Source of the DNA: Gracilimonas sp964505215
GTDB lineage: Bacteria > Bacteroidota > Rhodothermia > Balneolales > Balneolaceae
Length of the DNA: 64,000 nucleotides
Assembly: GCA_964505215.1 (NCBI GenBank)
Contig: CAZDGU010000003.1
Span: 62,001 to 126,000 of the forward strand
Reading direction: 5' to 3'
Below are positions 62,073 to 64,000 of the stretch, piece after piece. Both the position numbers and the translations under genes were made by a program. The notes under the pieces are model-generated. The model had not been told where the DNA came from. It saw only the letters and a program-made list of their open reading frames with translations, and searched no databases. The first letter of the stretch is position 1. The number at the start of each line of letters is the position of its first letter.

Positions 62073-62807
62073 GGGTCAAGACAACTTAAGGAAATTTAAA
62101 ATTCCGTAAGTTGTTGTATGCCAATTAATAACAAATATGTTTACCGTTCACGAATTTCAGAGGCCAAATTCAGGCAGCTTTTAAAGCTCTTTTGCCTGGA
62201 TTTGACTGCCACTCAGATAGCCGAATTGCCCCATTTGAGTCGTAATTCTGTGAATAAGTATTTGAAGGCGATTCGTCAGCGCATTGCTCAGCTTTGCGAG
62301 AGCGAATCTCCCTTTAGTGGTCAAGTTGAAGTCGATGAATCTTACTTCGGTGCCCGTCGGGCCAAAGGCAAACGAGGCCGGGGAGCTCGAGGTAAAACCA
62401 TTGTCTTCGGAATCTTTAAACGTAATGGAAACGTGTATACAGAAATTGTCCCAGATGCTTCGAAAAAGAGCCTTCAGCGGGTTATTAGAGGTAAAGTAAA
62501 TCCTAATAGCATCATACACTCTGACGGGTGGAGAGGCTATAACGGACTGGTGGATCTGGGCTATGCCAAACACCTTCGGGTTGATCATGGTCGTAATGAA
62601 TTTGTCACCTCGGCCAGTCATATAAATGGCATTGAAGGATTCTGGGGGTTCGCTAAAACCCGGCTGGTTAAGTGTCGTGGGATGCATCCGTCTACGTTCT
62701 ATTTGCATCTAAAAGAGTCTGAGTTTCGATTTAATTATCGCAAAGAAAATATTTATCCAAAATTGTTAACATTCATCCGTCAAGAACCGCTTAAGTTGTC
62801 TTGACCC
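62073..62807 (+). mobile_element. IS1595-family insertion sequence (735 bp), intact
   Basis: The terminal inverted repeats are GGGTCAAGACAACTTAAG at 62073 and its exact complement ending at 62807. The element contains a single transposase gene whose stop codon lies inside the right repeat. Target duplication ATTATTAA flanks it. Perfect ends and an open frame point to a recent insertion. Confidence 0.93.
62118..62804 (+). CDS. IS1595-family (ISXO2-like) transposase
   Basis: The 228-residue transposase has an N-terminal helix-turn-helix region (TATQIAELPHLSRNSVNKYL, residues 30-49). The ISXO2-like catalytic domain follows, with acidic residues Asp73 (VEVDESYFG) and Asp136 (IHSDGWRGYNGL). The next position is Asn170 in HINGIEGFWGFAKTRL, with Lys180, as in the DDNK pattern of the family. 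The N-terminal zinc ribbon found in longer members is missing. The frame is intact, so the enzyme is probably active. Confidence 0.92.
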   Translation: MPINNKYVYRSRISEAKFRQLLKLFCLDLTATQIAELPHLSRNSVNKYLKAIRQRIAQLCESESPFSGQVEVDESYFGARRAKGKRGRGARGKTIVFGIFKRNGNVYTEIVPDASKKSLQRVIRGKVNPNSIIHSDGWRGYNGLVDLGYAKHLRVDHGRNEFVTSASHINGIEGFWGFAKTRLVKCRGMHPSTFYLHLKESEFRFNYRKENIYPKLLTFIRQEPLKLS

Positions 62808-62815
62808 ATTATTAA
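62808..62815 (+). repeat. Right target-site duplication of the insertion sequence
   Basis: ATTATTAA matches 62065-62072 exactly. The lipoprotein gene continues on the leftward strand through the 9 bp beyond it. Confidence 0.93.
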
Positions 62816-62898
62816 TTTTTTCATAACGATCCATCTTTTGTAGTGATCAATATAACTGTTTAGCGAAATAAAAATAGTATGCCACCTAACATCACAAT

Positions 62899-62924
62899 AG
62901 CCGGGCAGTTTTGCCGGCTTTTTA
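62899..62924 (+). terminator. Small terminator right of the broken lipoprotein gene
   Basis: AGCCGG (62899-62904) pairs with CCGGCT (62914-62919), followed by TTTT. The loop GCAGTTTTG is short. It could stop rightward read-through from the insertion sequence. Confidence 0.55.
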
Positions 62925-62948
62925 TTTCTCCGGGTTTGATGAGACCAT

Positions 62949-62995
62949 AAAAAAAGCCCAAGCTGAAATGAGGATCATCAGCTTTGGGCTTTTTT
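62949..62995. terminator. Bidirectional terminator downstream of fadE-like gene
   Basis: AGCCCAAGCTGA pairs with TCAGCTTTGGGCT (one bulge), with an A-run left and T-run right. Read leftward it ends the acyl-CoA dehydrogenase transcript. Confidence 0.85.
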
Positions 62996-63053
62996 GTTCA
63001 ACAAAGAAAAGCAGTAAAACTACTTTTCACTCAGGAGATATTTATTGCCTGTA

Positions 63054-64000
63054 TTAAACTTTAGCAGGTTTTGTGGGCGTTTCGTTTAGGTATTCCTCCA
63101 TGGTAAATTCATCAACCTGAATAGCATCATTACGTGCACGCTCGGTTTCCTTTACCAACTCGGCTTCTTCCTGAGTCAAAACTCCTTTTTCAACCGCTAA
63201 ATCAGCAATATCTAAATATGGTTCTTTTGGAAGTTTTTTAGCTTTAATTGCTTTATACATCTTTTTAAAAGATGGCCAGGCCCGCTCGTTTAGCTCCATG
63301 GTGTACTCATACCTTCCCAAGGTTGACTCTTTATCTGTGGGCAGATACATGCCGGAAGTGATGTGATCACGATCAGCTCCTCGGGTTTGCATAGCTTGTG
63401 CTACTTTATGTCCCAGTTTATCAGAAGGATAGGTGCCAATCGGATTCAATCTTCCCCAAACGCCGGCAAGTCTGAAAGCCCACGTTAATCCGGGAACCTT
63501 AATTTCCCGCATGATGTCTTCAAAAGCCTGCTGCATTCTCCAGAAGCTGTATTCCATAGCCCATTCGAAATAGGGGAGATCCGCTTCTCGTCGTCCTTCG
63601 GCTTCAAAGCGGCGCAATGTTCCCGAAGCCAAGTACATAAAGCTTAGAATATCTGCATAACGTCCGGCAATTTTTTCTTTCATTTTTAACGCTCCGCCAT
63701 ACGAACCCAAGGCGATGTCGGTATAAAAAGCGAAGGATGCAGAAGCCCAGGCTAACTTTTTGAAGTATTTGGAAGCCGGACCGCTTACCGGTGAGCTTGC
63801 CAATTTACCACGGGTTATGCTTAGTACTTTGCTACGCACAAGGTTTGTTGCAACGTGACCAATGTGCTTCCAGAAGTTATCATCAAACGCTTTGACGTCT
63901 TTATTCATCAGCGCGTCAATTTCATTATATGCATAAGGATGGCAGCGAATGGCGCCCTGACCGAAAATCATGAGCGTTCGGGTAAGAATGTTAGCTCCCT
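63054..64000 (-). CDS. FadE-type acyl-CoA dehydrogenase, C-terminal part only
   Basis: The frame runs in from the right edge (reading GANILTRTLMIFGQGAIRCH) to a stop at 63054, so only about 315 C-terminal residues are visible. The sequence LMIFGQGAIRCHPY, and the long helical region that follows, match the C-terminal DUF1974 domain of E. coli FadE-type enzymes. These are near 800 residues long, so the catalytic core lies outside the window. It would carry out the first step of fatty acid beta-oxidation. The internal ATG at 63969-63971 is not the true start. Confidence 0.85.
   Translation of the reverse strand, partial: GANILTRTLMIFGQGAIRCHPYAYNEIDALMNKDVKAFDDNFWKHIGHVATNLVRSKVLSITRGKLASSPVSGPASKYFKKLAWASASFAFYTDIALGSYGGALKMKEKIAGRYADILSFMYLASGTLRRFEAEGRREADLPYFEWAMEYSFWRMQQAFEDIMREIKVPGLTWAFRLAGVWGRLNPIGTYPSDKLGHKVAQAMQTRGADRDHITSGMYLPTDKESTLGRYEYTMELNERAWPSFKKMYKAIKAKKLPKEPYLDIADLAVEKGVLTQEEAELVKETERARNDAIQVDEFTMEEYLNETPTKPAKV

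Larger units (their letters stand above)
61692..62824 (-). pseudogene. Lipoprotein gene split by an IS1595-family insertion and carrying an in-frame TAG
   Basis: On the leftward strand the gene starts at ATG 62822-62824 and is cut by the insertion at 62073-62807. It continues from 62072 to a TAA at 61692-61694. Dropping the element and one copy of ATTATTAA restores a single frame of 130 codons. That frame starts MKKLIIFLFISFTLSCQNTT, a lipoprotein signal. The core reads VLVDSRCPKGVTCVWAGNAE, and the end is YKIQLLSLNPYPKQNVELED, then DYSAKLLISKY. A TAG (61806-61808) interrupts the frame at TDPK-stop-THIS. The DSRCP/CVWAG pattern occurs in small hypothetical lipoproteins of Bacteroidota. Function is unknown. 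Confidence 0.85.

Noticed and set aside
1..64000. A CRISPR array
   Set aside because: No regularly spaced direct repeats were found; the only repeated units are palindromic elements 500 bp or more apart.

Overview
The window reads as core chromosome of a Bacteroidota-related bacterium; Balneolaeota (Balneola/Gracilimonas type) is my best guess. The clues are a short primary sigma factor without region 1.1, two clear TTG-N19/20-TAnnTTTG promoters, a fused 2-oxoglutarate decarboxylase/dehydrogenase (E2o-E1o in one 1217-residue chain), a fused E1 alpha/beta 2-oxoacid dehydrogenase, a ClpC, and many lipoproteins. The placement is inference; no rRNA is present to settle it.

Layout. 1-9.6 kb: a TPR lipoprotein running off the left edge, RidA, a FAH-fold hydrolase + M23 peptidase pair, rplU-rpmA, lexA, a cyclophilin lipoprotein, a hydrolase-like protein lacking its nucleophile, and a YccF protein. 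9.7-15.5 kb: glutaryl-CoA dehydrogenase type enzyme, fumC, fused 2-oxoacid dehydrogenase E1. 15.5-22.5 kb: a six-gene, tightly overlapping leftward operon (spoIIM-like, membrane protein, DUF4129, DUF4350, MoxR ATPase, DUF58) with a divergent RDD gene. 22.6-29 kb: ctaB, a MerR regulator, a GtrB/DPM-type glycosyltransferase, an APC permease with regulatory C-terminal domains, nhaA. 29.1-29.8 kb: four leftward tRNA genes (Glu, Cys, Arg, Pro) around a 10-N assembly gap. 29.8-44.4 kb: GT4 glycosyltransferase, a secreted protein, clpC, rpsT-gpmI, cmk-rpsA, a 1 kb accessory patch, and kgd. 44.6-61.5 kb: pepF, a GAF-like gene with deoB, a beta-helix lipoprotein, rpoD, gcvP, a DUF1684 protein, an OsmC protein, an aldo/keto reductase, a DUF3127 protein and a PQQ-propeller lipoprotein. 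61.7-62.8 kb: a lipoprotein gene split by an IS1595-family element. The right edge carries the C-terminal part of a FadE-type acyl-CoA dehydrogenase.

Most of the window is housekeeping: central carbon metabolism (fumC, kgd, E1, gcvP, gpmI, deoB), translation (L21, L27, S20, S1, tRNAs) and proteostasis (ClpC, PepF). The unusual material is mostly in the gaps. A roughly 110-140 bp multi-hairpin element occurs three times in the same orientation, always between convergent genes. Copies two and three flank a decayed toxin-antitoxin pair, and the third cuts off the PIN toxin after 11 codons. The IS1595 insertion has a perfect 8-bp target duplication, so the interrupted gene can be rebuilt in frame; it also carries an in-frame TAG. 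A second inverted-repeat-bounded segment lies upstream of the aldo/keto reductase gene.
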